Below, in pieces: positions 16,988-25,851 of a stretch of 64,000 bases of DNA. Location: contig JAPLOA010000087.1 in the NCBI GenBank assembly GCA_026400835.1, positions 1 through 64,000 of the forward strand. Reading direction: 5' to 3'. A program made the translations under genes and the position numbers. A model generated the notes under the pieces. That model searched no databases and was not told where the DNA came from. It was given only the letters and a program-made list of their open reading frames with translations. The DNA comes from Planctomycetales bacterium (GTDB taxonomy: Bacteria; Planctomycetota; Planctomycetia; Planctomycetales; Planctomycetaceae). Positions within the stretch are counted from its first letter, which is position 1, and every line of letters begins with the position of its first letter.

Positions 16988-17927
16988 TGCGGCGAGCCCT
17001 CGAGAAGACCTCAGCAGGATTCGTGACCAGCATCTGATGAATCTGTTCGTCCGTAATTCCACGATCCCGCAGCATCGGAACAAAGATCTCCAGCAGGTAG
17101 CCGTAACCTTTTCCGCCCTGATACTTCAGATGTTTCAAAGTACAGATATCTTCTGACAGGAGAACTCGATGCCCGTATCCTTCTTTTACCAGCGCCGCCA
17201 CATTGTCAGCGCGGACGTATTCGGGCTGATAATCGATGTAGCCGATGTTATCGACTTCCAGATAAACACCCTTCTCAGCGATCGGCAGCAAATGATGAAC
17301 GCCGATGCGGTCACCCAGATGACCGATAATGACCTTGTTCATGTCGGCCCCGAACTCATCCAGCATGGCGATCTGTTCCATCGCCAGAGTTCCCCAGCGA
17401 GTCGTATGCGTCGTGATCGCAACGCCTGTGCGTGCCTGAGCCAGCGCGGAGGCTCGGAACACTCGTTCTTCGCCCGGCTTGACAAAGTGTCGACCGGTGC
17501 CGATTTCGCCGATGAATCCTGCTCGAATTCCAGTATCGCGCACCCCGACTTCAATCTCCTTGACAAGCACATCGGCCAGTTCGCGGCTGGTCAGTTCTTC
17601 GACGATCTTTGGATAATTGAATTCGCGATACCAACCGCAGCCCATCAGAATATTAAGCCCTGTCCGTTTTGAAAGTCGGACCAGAGCCTCAGGATTCCGT
17701 CCAATTTCATCCAGCGTGACATCGCAAATCGTCTTGCCGCCCCGACTGAGAAACTCCTGCACTTCATTGGCAACCAGATCCTCATCGTCGATCACATATT
17801 CGTAGTTGGGATAATGCCCCATGGCATCAAGGATCAGATGTTCGTGAGTCTGGGTGACTCCCATCAGATCAGGCGACATCGTGCCCAGTACGGTAATGAC
17901 TTCACGCGAGTTCAGGTCGGATGACAT
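16977..17927 (-). CDS. Phosphotriesterase-homology protein (PHP subgroup)
   Basis: A 316-residue TIM-barrel metallohydrolase. The start is taken at MSSDLN (17925-17927); an ATG three codons earlier is equally possible. Metal ligands are visible: THEHL (His 28, 30), VAITTHT (His about 174), VIIGHLGD (His about 203) and LLSEDI (Asp about 260). The bridging ligand position reads AGFIGEIGTG, that is Glu instead of the carboxylated Lys of true phosphotriesterases; E. coli PHP (yhfV) has the same replacement. The end, YLLEIFVPMLRDRG and MLVTNPAEVF, also follows PHP. The activity is unlikely to be organophosphate hydrolysis; lactone, ester or amide substrates are more likely. It is the first gene of the operon with the SelA-like and EF0837-like enzymes, an arrangement reminiscent of E. 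coli yhf genes, where php neighbours PLP enzymes. Confidence 0.92.
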   Translation of the reverse strand: MSSDLNSREVITVLGTMSPDLMGVTQTHEHLILDAMGHYPNYEYVIDDEDLVANEVQEFLSRGGKTICDVTLDEIGRNPEALVRLSKRTGLNILMGCGWYREFNYPKIVEELTSRELADVLVKEIEVGVRDTGIRAGFIGEIGTGRHFVKPGEERVFRASALAQARTGVAITTHTTRWGTLAMEQIAMLDEFGADMNKVIIGHLGDRIGVHHLLPIAEKGVYLEVDNIGYIDYQPEYVRADNVAALVKEGYGHRVLLSEDICTLKHLKYQGGKGYGYLLEIFVPMLRDRGITDEQIHQMLVTNPAEVFSRARRNDV

Positions 17928-18322
17928 CAGCAGCATTCTTTCGAAGGCGGGAGATTCTGGATCTACAGGAGCGGTGGATGTGCCATGTCTTAGTCGATCC
18001 GCGCGAATCCGACAAACCAGGCGTCTCCGACATTCAATCGGTGAGAGAAACTCACTGATTGGTGGTCGAGTCCTGATCCTTAAGCGTCGTGGGAATCGAG
18101 TGGCGGCAGGATGCGGAAGCTCTGCATAACCGGCACAATTTAACAGCGGACCGGCGGGTAAGCCTTTACGTATGTGTTGCAAAAACTCACCATCCCGTTC
18201 TGTGTGCTAAGTTCCAATGGTTGAGCTTTGAACCGTCATCCTTCTTTACGGGCCAGTTTCTGCTGCCATTCTGCAGCCGCTGCGTCCTGTTGTCATGACG
18301 CACACCCGACAGGCAGCATCAC
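17928..18322. other. Divergent intergenic region
   Basis: About 395 bp between the leftward three-gene operon and the rightward polysaccharide genes. Both promoters should lie here. I see no convincing coding frame, operator palindrome or riboswitch. Confidence 0.5.
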
Positions 18323-19048
18323 ATGGATCCCAGTCACCTGCAGGAACTTGTTACTCTGGAAGACAGCTATTGGTGGCATGTTGCCAAGCGGCAGCTCGTC
18401 ATCAGTCTGCTTGAGAAATACTGTCCGGCTCCGGGGCGACTGGTTGAAGGCGGAATCGGATCAGGTCGCAATCTTGTTGAATTTAATCAGCTCGGATATG
18501 ACGTCACGGGCTTTGATCTGATGCCGGAATCCGTCCAGCATGTCCGCAACCGCGGCATCGAAGATGTCCGCGTACATGACCTTGGCAAGCCCTGGCCGGT
18601 TGATCCAAAATCTCTGAGAGCCGTCGTTCTACTGGACGTGCTTGAACACGTTGAAGATCCCGCATTGGTCCTGCGACACGCGCACGCGGCTCTTGAAGAT
18701 GGAGGAGCAGTCATCGTTACTGTGCCGGCTCATCCGTGGCTTTTCAGTCGCTGGGATGAGCAACTGGGGCATTATCGTCGCTACACCGTCAAGGAGTTTC
18801 GGCAGCATGCCAATGCTGCCGACTTTCGAGTTTCATGGCTCAATTATTGGAATAGTTTCACGATGCCTGCAGCGGTTGCTGTCAGAGGTTGGGAGAAATT
18901 GTTTCCGAAACGTACGCAGCCCGACTTTCCACACGTTTCTGAATTGACCAACCGTGCTTTGCTGACGGCAGCAGCCGCTGAACGATGGTGTTTGAAACAC
19001 CTGGGAGTACCAACGGGGCTTTCGCTGGCGGGAGTTCTGCAGAAATGA
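18323..19048 (+). CDS. SAM-dependent methyltransferase, class I
   Basis: A 241-residue protein of the Methyltransf_11/23 type. The N-terminal LEDSYWWHVAKRQLVISLL is common in methyltransferases of surface polysaccharide loci. Motif I reads LVEGGIGSGRNLVEF (about 40-54), the acidic end of beta 2 is GYDVTGFDLMPE, and post-motif II is AVVLLDVLEHVEDP (about 94-107). The substrate is unknown, but the stop overlaps the start of a GT2 glycosyltransferase and a UDP-glucose dehydrogenase follows, so a glycan or lipid-linked sugar, or a polyprenyl carrier, is likely. The C-terminal part, with Trp-rich and hydrophobic stretches (WLNYWNSFTMPAAVAV), may touch the membrane. Confidence 0.9.
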   Translation: MDPSHLQELVTLEDSYWWHVAKRQLVISLLEKYCPAPGRLVEGGIGSGRNLVEFNQLGYDVTGFDLMPESVQHVRNRGIEDVRVHDLGKPWPVDPKSLRAVVLLDVLEHVEDPALVLRHAHAALEDGGAVIVTVPAHPWLFSRWDEQLGHYRRYTVKEFRQHANAADFRVSWLNYWNSFTMPAAVAVRGWEKLFPKRTQPDFPHVSELTNRALLTAAAAERWCLKHLGVPTGLSLAGVLQK

Positions 19049-20148
19049 TTATGCCGTTTCCCCCCGAGCAACGGGACCGACGATCAGTTATCGTCTCCAT
19101 AGTGCTGCCGGTTTTTAATGAAGTCGCGATTCTGAGTGAACTGACACGGCAGATCGTGGAAGTCATGCAGGATGATTTCCTGCAGTTTGAAATTGTCTAT
19201 GTCAACGACGGATCCAAAGACGGCTCACGTGAGCAATTGAATGCTCTGGCCGCTGCCGATGATCACATCGTCGTGGTTCATTTGTCGCGAAACTTCGGAC
19301 ATCAGCCGGCGGTTCAGGCCGGGCTTGAGTACTGCTCGGGCGATGTTGTCATCGTCATGGATTCTGATCTGCAGGATGATCCCAGGGCGATTCCTCGATT
19401 CCTGGATCAATGGGAAAGTGGTTACGACGTCGTTTATGCGCAGCGAGTCAATCGGAAGGAAAGCGCAGGAAAGCGTTTTCTGTTCTATAGCTTCTATCGA
19501 GTACTGAATTCGATTGCTGACAGTCCTATTCCGGCTGATGCAGGCAACTTCGGACTGATGGATCGCAAGGTTGTCGAGGCACTGCTTCAGCTTCCGGAAC
19601 GTGATCGTTTTTTTCCTGGCCTGAGAAGCTGGGCGGGATTCAATCAGACGGGAGTTGCCGTAGAACGGGCCGCACGGCATGACGATCATCCGCGAGTCTC
19701 TTTGCGGGGACTTTTTCGCCTTGCCAAGACGGCGATTTTTTCCTTCTCCGGATTCCCGCTGAAGTTCTTCTACGTGATCGCAGCAATCTCGGCCAGCGTT
19801 TGCGCAGGCTCAATTGGATTTGTCCTCTGGCACAAGATGATGACCGGACTGGCGATCCCCGGCTGGACCTCAATGATCATCACCGCGTCGTTCTTCGGCG
19901 CGTTGAATGCACTGGGGATCTCCATTCTGGGTGAATACGTGATTCGGATTTATGATCAGGTTCGCAGTCGTCCGGTGTTTGTTGCAGACAGCGTAAAGAA
20001 TCGTCTGCAGTTGCCGCGTCAGGCTGATCGCCCAATGTCCAGCAGCACGAATGAAAGTGTGGATCGCCTTGAGCTTCTGCTGGAATCGCTGGAGAAGGAG
20101 TACAGATCGCCGGGATTGTCCGCAAGCAGTTCTCACCAGCCGTCGTGA
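19045..20148 (+). CDS. GT2 family glycosyltransferase, DPM1/GtrB-like, two membrane helices
   Basis: A 367-residue protein. The ATG at 19045 overlaps the methyltransferase stop (ATGA). VSIVLPVFNEVAILSELTRQ and FEIVYVNDGSKDGS are the GT2 nucleotide-sugar motifs, and VIVMDSDLQDDP carries the DxD-like metal site. NFGLMDRKVVEALLQLPERDRFFPGLRSWAGF is typical of the dolichyl/undecaprenyl-phosphate sugar synthases (DPM1, GtrB, ArnC). Two transmembrane segments follow (about 225-250 and 260-285), and then a soluble tail. The likely reaction is transfer of a hexose from an NDP-sugar to undecaprenyl phosphate on the cytoplasmic face. Together with the upstream methyltransferase and the downstream ugd-type gene it forms a surface glycan operon. 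Confidence 0.93.
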   Translation: MIMPFPPEQRDRRSVIVSIVLPVFNEVAILSELTRQIVEVMQDDFLQFEIVYVNDGSKDGSREQLNALAAADDHIVVVHLSRNFGHQPAVQAGLEYCSGDVVIVMDSDLQDDPRAIPRFLDQWESGYDVVYAQRVNRKESAGKRFLFYSFYRVLNSIADSPIPADAGNFGLMDRKVVEALLQLPERDRFFPGLRSWAGFNQTGVAVERAARHDDHPRVSLRGLFRLAKTAIFSFSGFPLKFFYVIAAISASVCAGSIGFVLWHKMMTGLAIPGWTSMIITASFFGALNALGISILGEYVIRIYDQVRSRPVFVADSVKNRLQLPRQADRPMSSSTNESVDRLELLLESLEKEYRSPGLSASSSHQPS

Positions 20149-20256
20149 AGGAACTCGACATTCCCGCAGAGACGTTCAACGGAAGTTAACAATAGACATT
20201 TGTAATTTCGGGCAGTGTCCCGACATGACTCAGGGACCAGTCCCTGGAGGAATACA

Positions 20257-21588
20257 ATGAAGATCACTATGATCGGCACTGGCTACGTTGGGCTCGTGAC
20301 AGGAACCTGCTTCGCGGAAAGCGGCAACGATGTCACATGTCTGGACGTAGACACGCGAAAAGTGGACCTGCTCAACCGGGGCGGCGTGCCAATCTATGAG
20401 CCAGGTCTTGAAGAACTGGTAAAACGTAACTCGGCCTCCGGACGCCTGAAGTTCACAACCAGTTATGAAGAGGCGATCAGCAAGGCAAAATGTATATTCA
20501 TCTGTGTGGGAACACCTCAGGATGAAACAGGCGCGGCAGATCTGAAATATGTCAAAGCTGCGGCTGAGAACATGGCTCCTTATCTGCAGCGAGGCACGAT
20601 CGTCATCTGCAAAAGCACTGTCCCGGTCGGTACCAATCGCAAAGTTGCCGAATGGATCCGGGCCAAAACTCAGACAGCATTCTCTATCGCGTCCAATCCG
20701 GAGTTCCTGAAAGAAGGCGCAGCGATTGACGACTTCACGAAGCCGGATCGAGTCGTCGTCGGTGTCGATGATGCAGACGCGGCTGATGTCCTGCAGGAAG
20801 TTTACAAGCCCTTCCTGCGGACCGAGAAGCCGTTTATCACGGTCGGCATCGAGAGCGCCGAAATGATCAAATACGCGGCCAACTGCATGCTGGCGACGAA
20901 GATCAGCTTTATCAACGAAATGGCCAACATCTGTGAAAAGGTCGGCGCGGATATCAATGAAGTCCGCAAAGGTATCGGGCATGATGCTCGTATCGGCTTT
21001 TCGTTTCTCTTTCCCGGCGTAGGCTACGGCGGATCCTGCTTCCCCAAAGACGTTCGCGCCCTGGCTTCTCTGGCTGCAGAATACGGCGTCGAGCCGCGGA
21101 TTCTGCGAACTGTTGATGAGACCAACGACCAGCAGAAGCACGTCTTGTTCAGAAAGCTGTCGGCTCACTTCGGCGGTGATCTGAAAGGTCGCACGATTGC
21201 CGTCTGGGGGTTGTCGTTCAAGCCGCGAACAGACGACATTCGAGAAGCTCCGTCACTGGTACTGATTCACAGCTTACTGGAGGCCGGTGCCAAAGTTCGT
21301 GTCCACGATCCGGTGGCTCTCGAGAATGTCCGCAAGGAAATTGGGGACACCGTTGAGTACTGTATTCACCACTACGATGCCTGCGAAGGCGCGGATGCGA
21401 TTGCAATCGTGACGGAATGGAATGAGTTCCGAAATCCGGACTTTGACTACATAAAACTGAAGATGAAAGCTCCGGTAATCTTCGACGGACGCAATCTGTA
21501 CGACCGCCGCAAAATGGCCGCTCGAGGTTTCACCTACAGCGGAGTCGGCCTCAGTGCATTGCCTCCGGCGGATGTTCCGAAGGCATAG
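20257..21588 (+). CDS. ugd: UDP-glucose 6-dehydrogenase
   Basis: A 443-residue NAD-dependent dehydrogenase oxidising UDP-glucose to UDP-glucuronate. The start at 20257 ([16 protein letters not shown]) has GGAGG a few bases upstream. The Rossmann glycine motif [15 protein letters not shown] opens the protein, followed by [41 protein letters not shown] and [21 protein letters not shown]. The catalytic Cys lies in [13 protein letters not shown], and the C-terminal UDP-binding domain has [19 protein letters not shown]. All expected residues and the usual length are present. Product use is probably glucuronate-containing surface polysaccharide or derived pentoses. The 108-bp gap after the GT2 gene contains no terminator, so the three genes may be co-transcribed. 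Confidence 0.97.
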   Translation: MKITMIGTGYVGLVTGTCFAESGNDVTCLDVDTRKVDLLNRGGVPIYEPGLEELVKRNSASGRLKFTTSYEEAISKAKCIFICVGTPQDETGAADLKYVKAAAENMAPYLQRGTIVICKSTVPVGTNRKVAEWIRAKTQTAFSIASNPEFLKEGAAIDDFTKPDRVVVGVDDADAADVLQEVYKPFLRTEKPFITVGIESAEMIKYAANCMLATKISFINEMANICEKVGADINEVRKGIGHDARIGFSFLFPGVGYGGSCFPKDVRALASLAAEYGVEPRILRTVDETNDQQKHVLFRKLSAHFGGDLKGRTIAVWGLSFKPRTDDIREAPSLVLIHSLLEAGAKVRVHDPVALENVRKEIGDTVEYCIHHYDACEGADAIAIVTEWNEFRNPDFDYIKLKMKAPVIFDGRNLYDRRKMAARGFTYSGVGLSALPPADVPKA

Positions 21589-21627
21589 AGCGTGGAGATT
21601 CGCCGCGAATGCGGCGGCAGCACGTAA

Positions 21628-21695
21628 CCCCACGCTTCAGCGTGGGGCTATACGCAAGGCTCGTTCCACGAGCCGGATCGTTGCGCGATCGCCCA
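21628..21695. repeat. REP-like palindrome cluster
   Basis: Three successive palindromes lie just after ugd. The first is a perfect 8-bp stem with a TTCA loop (CCCCACGC at 21628-21635 with GCGTGGGG at 21640-21647). The others are a GGCTCG/CGAGCC hairpin and a GATCG/CGATC hairpin. None is followed by a T run, so they look like repetitive extragenic palindromes rather than terminators. Confidence 0.7.
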
Positions 21696-21760
21696 AAATA
21701 CAAAGTCGCGACATGGGTCTCTTCGTACTGGTTCTTGGCTTTCGACCGCTCTGTGTCAAT

Positions 21761-21810
21761 AAATGGTCCCAGCCACCATTTCCCTGACTCAGACACCATT
21801 TCCCTGACTC
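21761..21810. repeat. Short hairpin plus 20-bp tandem repeat
   Basis: AAATGGT (21761) pairs with ACCATTT (21775). CACCATTTCCCTGACTC then recurs at 21774-21790 and 21794-21810, a period of 20. This resembles repeats spread by RAYT-type (TnpA-REP) elements. No such transposase is in the window. Confidence 0.65.
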
Positions 21811-21832
21811 CGTCGCTCAACGAAAACCAAAC

Positions 21833-21870
21833 AAAAACAGCCGACAGGAATTCCCCTGACGGCTGTTTTT
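21833..21870. terminator. Bidirectional terminator between convergent genes
   Basis: An 11-bp perfect stem, AAAAACAGCCG (21833-21843) with CGGCTGTTTTT (21860-21870), extends inward through CAGG/CCTG after one mismatch. The A and T runs at the two ends let it act in both directions, between ugd (plus) and the TlpA-like gene (minus). Confidence 0.88.
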
Positions 21871-21923
21871 GAACTCAGGATTCGTCTGAAGGCGTTCTCT
21901 CGTTAGTCAGCCCACCACGAATT

Positions 21924-24065
21924 CTAGTTACGAGCTTTGGTCTTATCGGCGGTTGAGTCTCGCTTGGCTCCTGTCTTTGGAGCAGCCACTTCGGCTTCGC
22001 CTTCAGTCGCTGGAGTCGCTTCCAGCTTTTTGCCCTGAATCAATGCATCAACGGCGTACTCAAGATTCGACGCGGTTATTCCGCCCTCAACAAGACCTTC
22101 CTTGTTCACGATGAACATGGTCGGCACGGAAACAATTCCATAGTTGAAATCGCCTGGCTGTTGACCTTCAGACTTCGGTGCTTCACGCAGGCTTGGCCAT
22201 GTGATCCCGTTCTGCTTCAAATAGGCCGCTAATGATGGCAGATCCGTGTCCATGTTCACACCAAGAATCTCAAAGCCTGCCTTCTGGTGCTTGGCATAGA
22301 CTTCTGAAATCGTCTTCAGATCGTCGGTAAATGGCTGAGCATAAGATGCCCAGAAGACGACCAGCAGAACTTTGCCTTTGAACTGTGACGCCGCCAACGG
22401 CTGCCCCTGCAATGTCTTTCCGGCCAGCGTCAGTGGCTTGCCGGTCAATGTCAGACGTCGCATTGCCCCCTGAGCTTTCACGCCACCCTCGGTTTCCGGA
22501 TAGTTTTTCGCCAGTTGAGCATACCAGGCTTTGGCATCTTCAATGCGTCCCATCAACTCATAGCTGATCGCAAGCTGCACAACAGCGTCTGGTGCATCTT
22601 CAGATTTTGGCCACTTGGATGCGTAGCCCTCCAACTGCTCGAACCACCACTTCTGAGTCAGCTCACGTGCTTTGGCTGCCTCGGCCTGTGGTACTTTTTC
22701 GTCGTTCTTCAGTCGTACTGCGTATTCAGCCATCAGACGACGATAGTAGATATACCCCAGCAACGCCTGATTGCTCTTCGCCGCATCCTGCAGGGCGATC
22801 AGGCGAGGCAGGCCTTCCGAATAGAGTCCGGACTGTGTTGCTGTCGAAAGGCTGTCTGTAAACTGCTGAATCCACTGCTGTCGTTCTTCATCATTTCGAG
22901 AGAGCCCGATCAGTTTCTCACTCACGTTAGCTCGTGCCACGTTGTAGTCCGTGAAGGCCTGAGCCGGAGCGTCCGGCTGCGGGCTGGCTTCGTCGATCTT
23001 CTGGAGATCAGCCAGCAGCTTCTGCATCTCGGCCGACATTTCCGGTGTTGCAGCATCTCCCGGTGTTTTCCCGGGAAGGCCAGGTGTCATCAACAGACCG
23101 CCAACCTGCACAACATTGTTGCCGGAGCTGATCGGAGCAGGCACCTGCAACAACTTCCAGGCATCGCCGACCTGAACCATTTCGCCTACAGAAATCAGAT
23201 CGAGTTTTTCACCGTTCTGTACATAGGCCATCGCATTCTCATAAACCGTCAGATCACCTGACGTTCCCAGCTGCTCTGCCAGGATCAGTCCTGGAAGCGG
23301 TGGATCAAATCGCACCCACTGACTCCTGGAATTCAGAACCTTGCTGTCAGAAACAGCAGCCTGAGCCAGCTTCGCCAGATCAGCGGTCGCCGCCTGAATC
23401 TCTTTGGCCTTCGCAGCTGCCAGTCCAAGTGTCTTGATGTCCGCATCGTTGATCATCACGGTGCTTAGAGCCTGCAGATCGCCATTAATCAGAGCTTCAA
23501 CAGCGACACGCGCAGATTCCTGAGCTGAGATCACTTTCCATGAATCAATCTTGCCATCTTCGTTGGGATCAAGACCCCAGCGTGTTCCTCCCCAGTTCAT
23601 CCAGCGATACTGATCGGGGCGAGTTGCCTTCTTGGCTTTGAAGTCGCCGTTCGTGTCGATCTCACGATAAACTTCCAGCCCCAGATGGTAGTAGCGGTAC
23701 ATATCCGGAAAGCCATCCCCATTGGCGTCAGTAAACTTTCGCAGCACCTGATTGGCCGGGTTGCTGACGACATAGCTTCCTTGTTCCAGTGCGACGGTAC
23801 ATTTCGGGATGTCAGCGGCTTCCGGAGTATCGTATTCAACGCTCTTCTGCACCGGAGTATATCGCAGCAAAGATTCCGGAGTCTGCTTCTGAGCCTGAGC
23901 TTCCGCGACACCGGTCGCCCAGAATGAACAGATCAGCCCCACAAAAGCCGCCACACCAGCTTTGCCTGCTGATCGAGAAAAACGTGCTCGAAGAGCACCT
24001 TCGCACTGCGCCAGACCACGATCGTTCACTGCGCAGTCGTGCTGGCGAAAGGTTCTTTGACGCAT
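21924..24065 (-). CDS. Exported TlpA-like thioredoxin-fold protein without CxxC, with EF-hand-like loops
   Basis: A 713-residue protein. The ATG at 24063-24065 is preferred over a TTG six codons earlier, because GGAG stands at correct spacing. The N terminus is basic and then hydrophobic (about 30-55, AAFVGLICSFWATGVAEA), an export signal. Residues about 85-150 contain DxNxDG-type loops (DANGDGFPD, DTNGD, DPNEDGKID) like EF-hands or dockerin calcium sites. The middle is helical with TPR-like content (about 400-540). The C-terminal 150 residues are a TlpA/AhpC-like thioredoxin fold: QFKGKVLLVVFWASYAQPF, then a cis-Pro loop SVPTMFIVNKEG. The redox motif WCxxC is replaced by WASYA, so it cannot act as a disulfide reductase. 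The short Lys/Ala/Thr tail is low complexity. Confidence 0.85.
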   Translation of the reverse strand: MRQRTFRQHDCAVNDRGLAQCEGALRARFSRSAGKAGVAAFVGLICSFWATGVAEAQAQKQTPESLLRYTPVQKSVEYDTPEAADIPKCTVALEQGSYVVSNPANQVLRKFTDANGDGFPDMYRYYHLGLEVYREIDTNGDFKAKKATRPDQYRWMNWGGTRWGLDPNEDGKIDSWKVISAQESARVAVEALINGDLQALSTVMINDADIKTLGLAAAKAKEIQAATADLAKLAQAAVSDSKVLNSRSQWVRFDPPLPGLILAEQLGTSGDLTVYENAMAYVQNGEKLDLISVGEMVQVGDAWKLLQVPAPISSGNNVVQVGGLLMTPGLPGKTPGDAATPEMSAEMQKLLADLQKIDEASPQPDAPAQAFTDYNVARANVSEKLIGLSRNDEERQQWIQQFTDSLSTATQSGLYSEGLPRLIALQDAAKSNQALLGYIYYRRLMAEYAVRLKNDEKVPQAEAAKARELTQKWWFEQLEGYASKWPKSEDAPDAVVQLAISYELMGRIEDAKAWYAQLAKNYPETEGGVKAQGAMRRLTLTGKPLTLAGKTLQGQPLAASQFKGKVLLVVFWASYAQPFTDDLKTISEVYAKHQKAGFEILGVNMDTDLPSLAAYLKQNGITWPSLREAPKSEGQQPGDFNYGIVSVPTMFIVNKEGLVEGGITASNLEYAVDALIQGKKLEATPATEGEAEVAAPKTGAKRDSTADKTKARN

Positions 24066-24186
24066 CCCTGCTACTCCGTCCAATTAAAATCCGGGGTTTT
24101 GATCAATCCGCAGGGTGATGAGCAAGCTCCCAGCCATCACTCAGCGGCAACATCTGCCGGAGTCTAATCGAATTCCGGATTTCAAG

Positions 24187-25545
24187 TCATCCCCGATTTT
24201 CACCAGCGCGAATTGCCTTTGTTGAATCGAGTGCCAGGCTGCAAACTCCCGCCATCACGAACATCATTCCGCAGATAAAAAACAGCATATTCCATTCTTT
24301 GACGCCCGGAGTTTCCCCCAGAACCCTCGCATATATTGTGGGGGCAATTGCGGCCCCCAGATTGCCAAACATATTGGCCCAGCCCATGATTGAAGCGGTA
24401 TAGGGCCCCCCGACATCCTGCGCATACGCCCAGACCGCCGGAATTCCCAGATCGCTGCAGAACGTGGCAAAACTCAAAGCCGCAATGATCATCCATGGCA
24501 GCCACGGAGAAGGTGGTGCAGTGGGATTAAGAATGCCGGGTAAAAGACACAACAGAAATCCCGCGGCTGCACCGAAACGAGTGATCATGACCGGTAGTCG
24601 ACGAGACCACTTAAGGCCGAGGTGTCGAGTCACCACATCTGTCAGCCATCCTCCGCAAAACATCCCTACAATGCCCGCAATTGTTGGAACGGCCGTCATC
24701 GCAGCTCGCTTCTCAATTCCAATGTTGTGAATGTCTGCCAGATACTGGGGCAATTGTGAGACAACAAATAACCAGCCTATATTTGTGAAGAACTGCTGCA
24801 TGCTGTTACCCCACAGACTCAAGCTGCGTAAAGCTGCACTCCAGGGAAATGGTGCAAGCACTTCTGAATCAGCACTGGTGGTCGCGACTTCCATTGAAGG
24901 CTGAGCAGGAATGGCTGGCAGGGGAAACGGATGCTCCGGTTTGTCTCTACAAACGGCGTAACACGCGATGGCTACTGCAACTCCCGTGAGCCCATAGCTG
25001 ATAAGAACGGCTTGCCATCCCATTCCCAATCGGCTCAGCAAAGCAGCCGTCAGCATCGGCGCAAGGACCGCGCCAAAACGACCGCCAAGGGCGACAACGG
25101 AACTGACAAATCCTCGCTGCTTCACCGGAAACCAGACTCGAATGAGTCCTGAACAAACCGGATACGCTCCCGCCTGAGCAATTCCGCAAAGGAATCTCAG
25201 CAGGAGCATTCCCCAAACGGTGGAAACAACTCCCATCAGTCCTGTCACAATGGACCAGCCCACAATGTAGATTGTCAAAACTCGACGTGGCCCCAGACGG
25301 TCGCTGAGCCATCCTGCGGGAATCTGACACAGCGCGTACGACCAGAAGAACAGGCTTTCAAACCAACTGAACTGCACCTGAGTCATATTCAGGTCAGCTC
25401 GAATCGACGGCCGCAGAATATTGACTGCGTAGCGATCCAGATAAAGTAAGCAGGCCGTCAGCGTCAAAACGGTCGCGACCGCATATCGTTGTCCGGAAGG
25501 TCCGCTGGGCACGTCACGGTTCGTCGGCGGAGTATTTGGACTCAT
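24187..25545 (-). CDS. MFS transporter, anion:cation symporter (ACS)-like
   Basis: A 452-residue integral membrane protein with about 12 hydrophobic segments. YAVATVLTLTACLLYLDRYAVNI and FSWFESLFFWSYALCQIPAGWLSDRLGPRRVL show the MFS signature loop between helices 2 and 3. The features agree with the ACS group (hexuronate, galactonate, phthalate transporters), which bring organic acids in with protons. Start ATG at 25543-25545. It is 121 bp downstream of the TlpA-like gene and on the same strand, but has no obvious partner enzyme beside it. The substrate cannot be read from the sequence. Confidence 0.92.
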   Translation of the reverse strand: MSPNTPPTNRDVPSGPSGQRYAVATVLTLTACLLYLDRYAVNILRPSIRADLNMTQVQFSWFESLFFWSYALCQIPAGWLSDRLGPRRVLTIYIVGWSIVTGLMGVVSTVWGMLLLRFLCGIAQAGAYPVCSGLIRVWFPVKQRGFVSSVVALGGRFGAVLAPMLTAALLSRLGMGWQAVLISYGLTGVAVAIACYAVCRDKPEHPFPLPAIPAQPSMEVATTSADSEVLAPFPWSAALRSLSLWGNSMQQFFTNIGWLFVVSQLPQYLADIHNIGIEKRAAMTAVPTIAGIVGMFCGGWLTDVVTRHLGLKWSRRLPVMITRFGAAAGFLLCLLPGILNPTAPPSPWLPWMIIAALSFATFCSDLGIPAVWAYAQDVGGPYTASIMGWANMFGNLGAAIAPTIYARVLGETPGVKEWNMLFFICGMMFVMAGVCSLALDSTKAIRAGENRG

Positions 25546-25851
25546 GCAGGACTTTCTTAACGTTGTTCGTGCTGACTGTGAGCGACCCAATTCTCGTTTA
25601 ACTACGACGTTTCAACGCAACACGCTCGCAGTCAAATCCATGTCACATATTTCCGAACAATGACTTCTGCCGCCATTCCATGCAAACGAACAGAGAAAAT
25701 CACGGTTCGTAATTCAGAGAGTTCACTGCCGAAGACTCACCCAAAGCGCACCCCTGATCACCGTCGATGACCACCGACTCCGAGATCCCAGGACACTTTG
25801 CTCAAGTTGTAAGCAATTCTGAATTAAGCCTGCTGATACCAACCGAAGACC
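25546..25851. other. Intergenic region without recognisable features
   Basis: About 306 bp between two minus-strand genes. It should carry the transporter promoter. No hairpin with a T run, repeat or coding frame was seen. Confidence 0.5.

Noticed and set aside
15941-17026. Plus-strand frame of 361 codons
   Set aside because: Antisense to the SelA-like gene, whose motifs are intact; no family resemblance.
20230-21168. Minus-strand frame of 312 codons inside ugd
   Set aside because: Antisense shadow of a complete UDP-glucose dehydrogenase.
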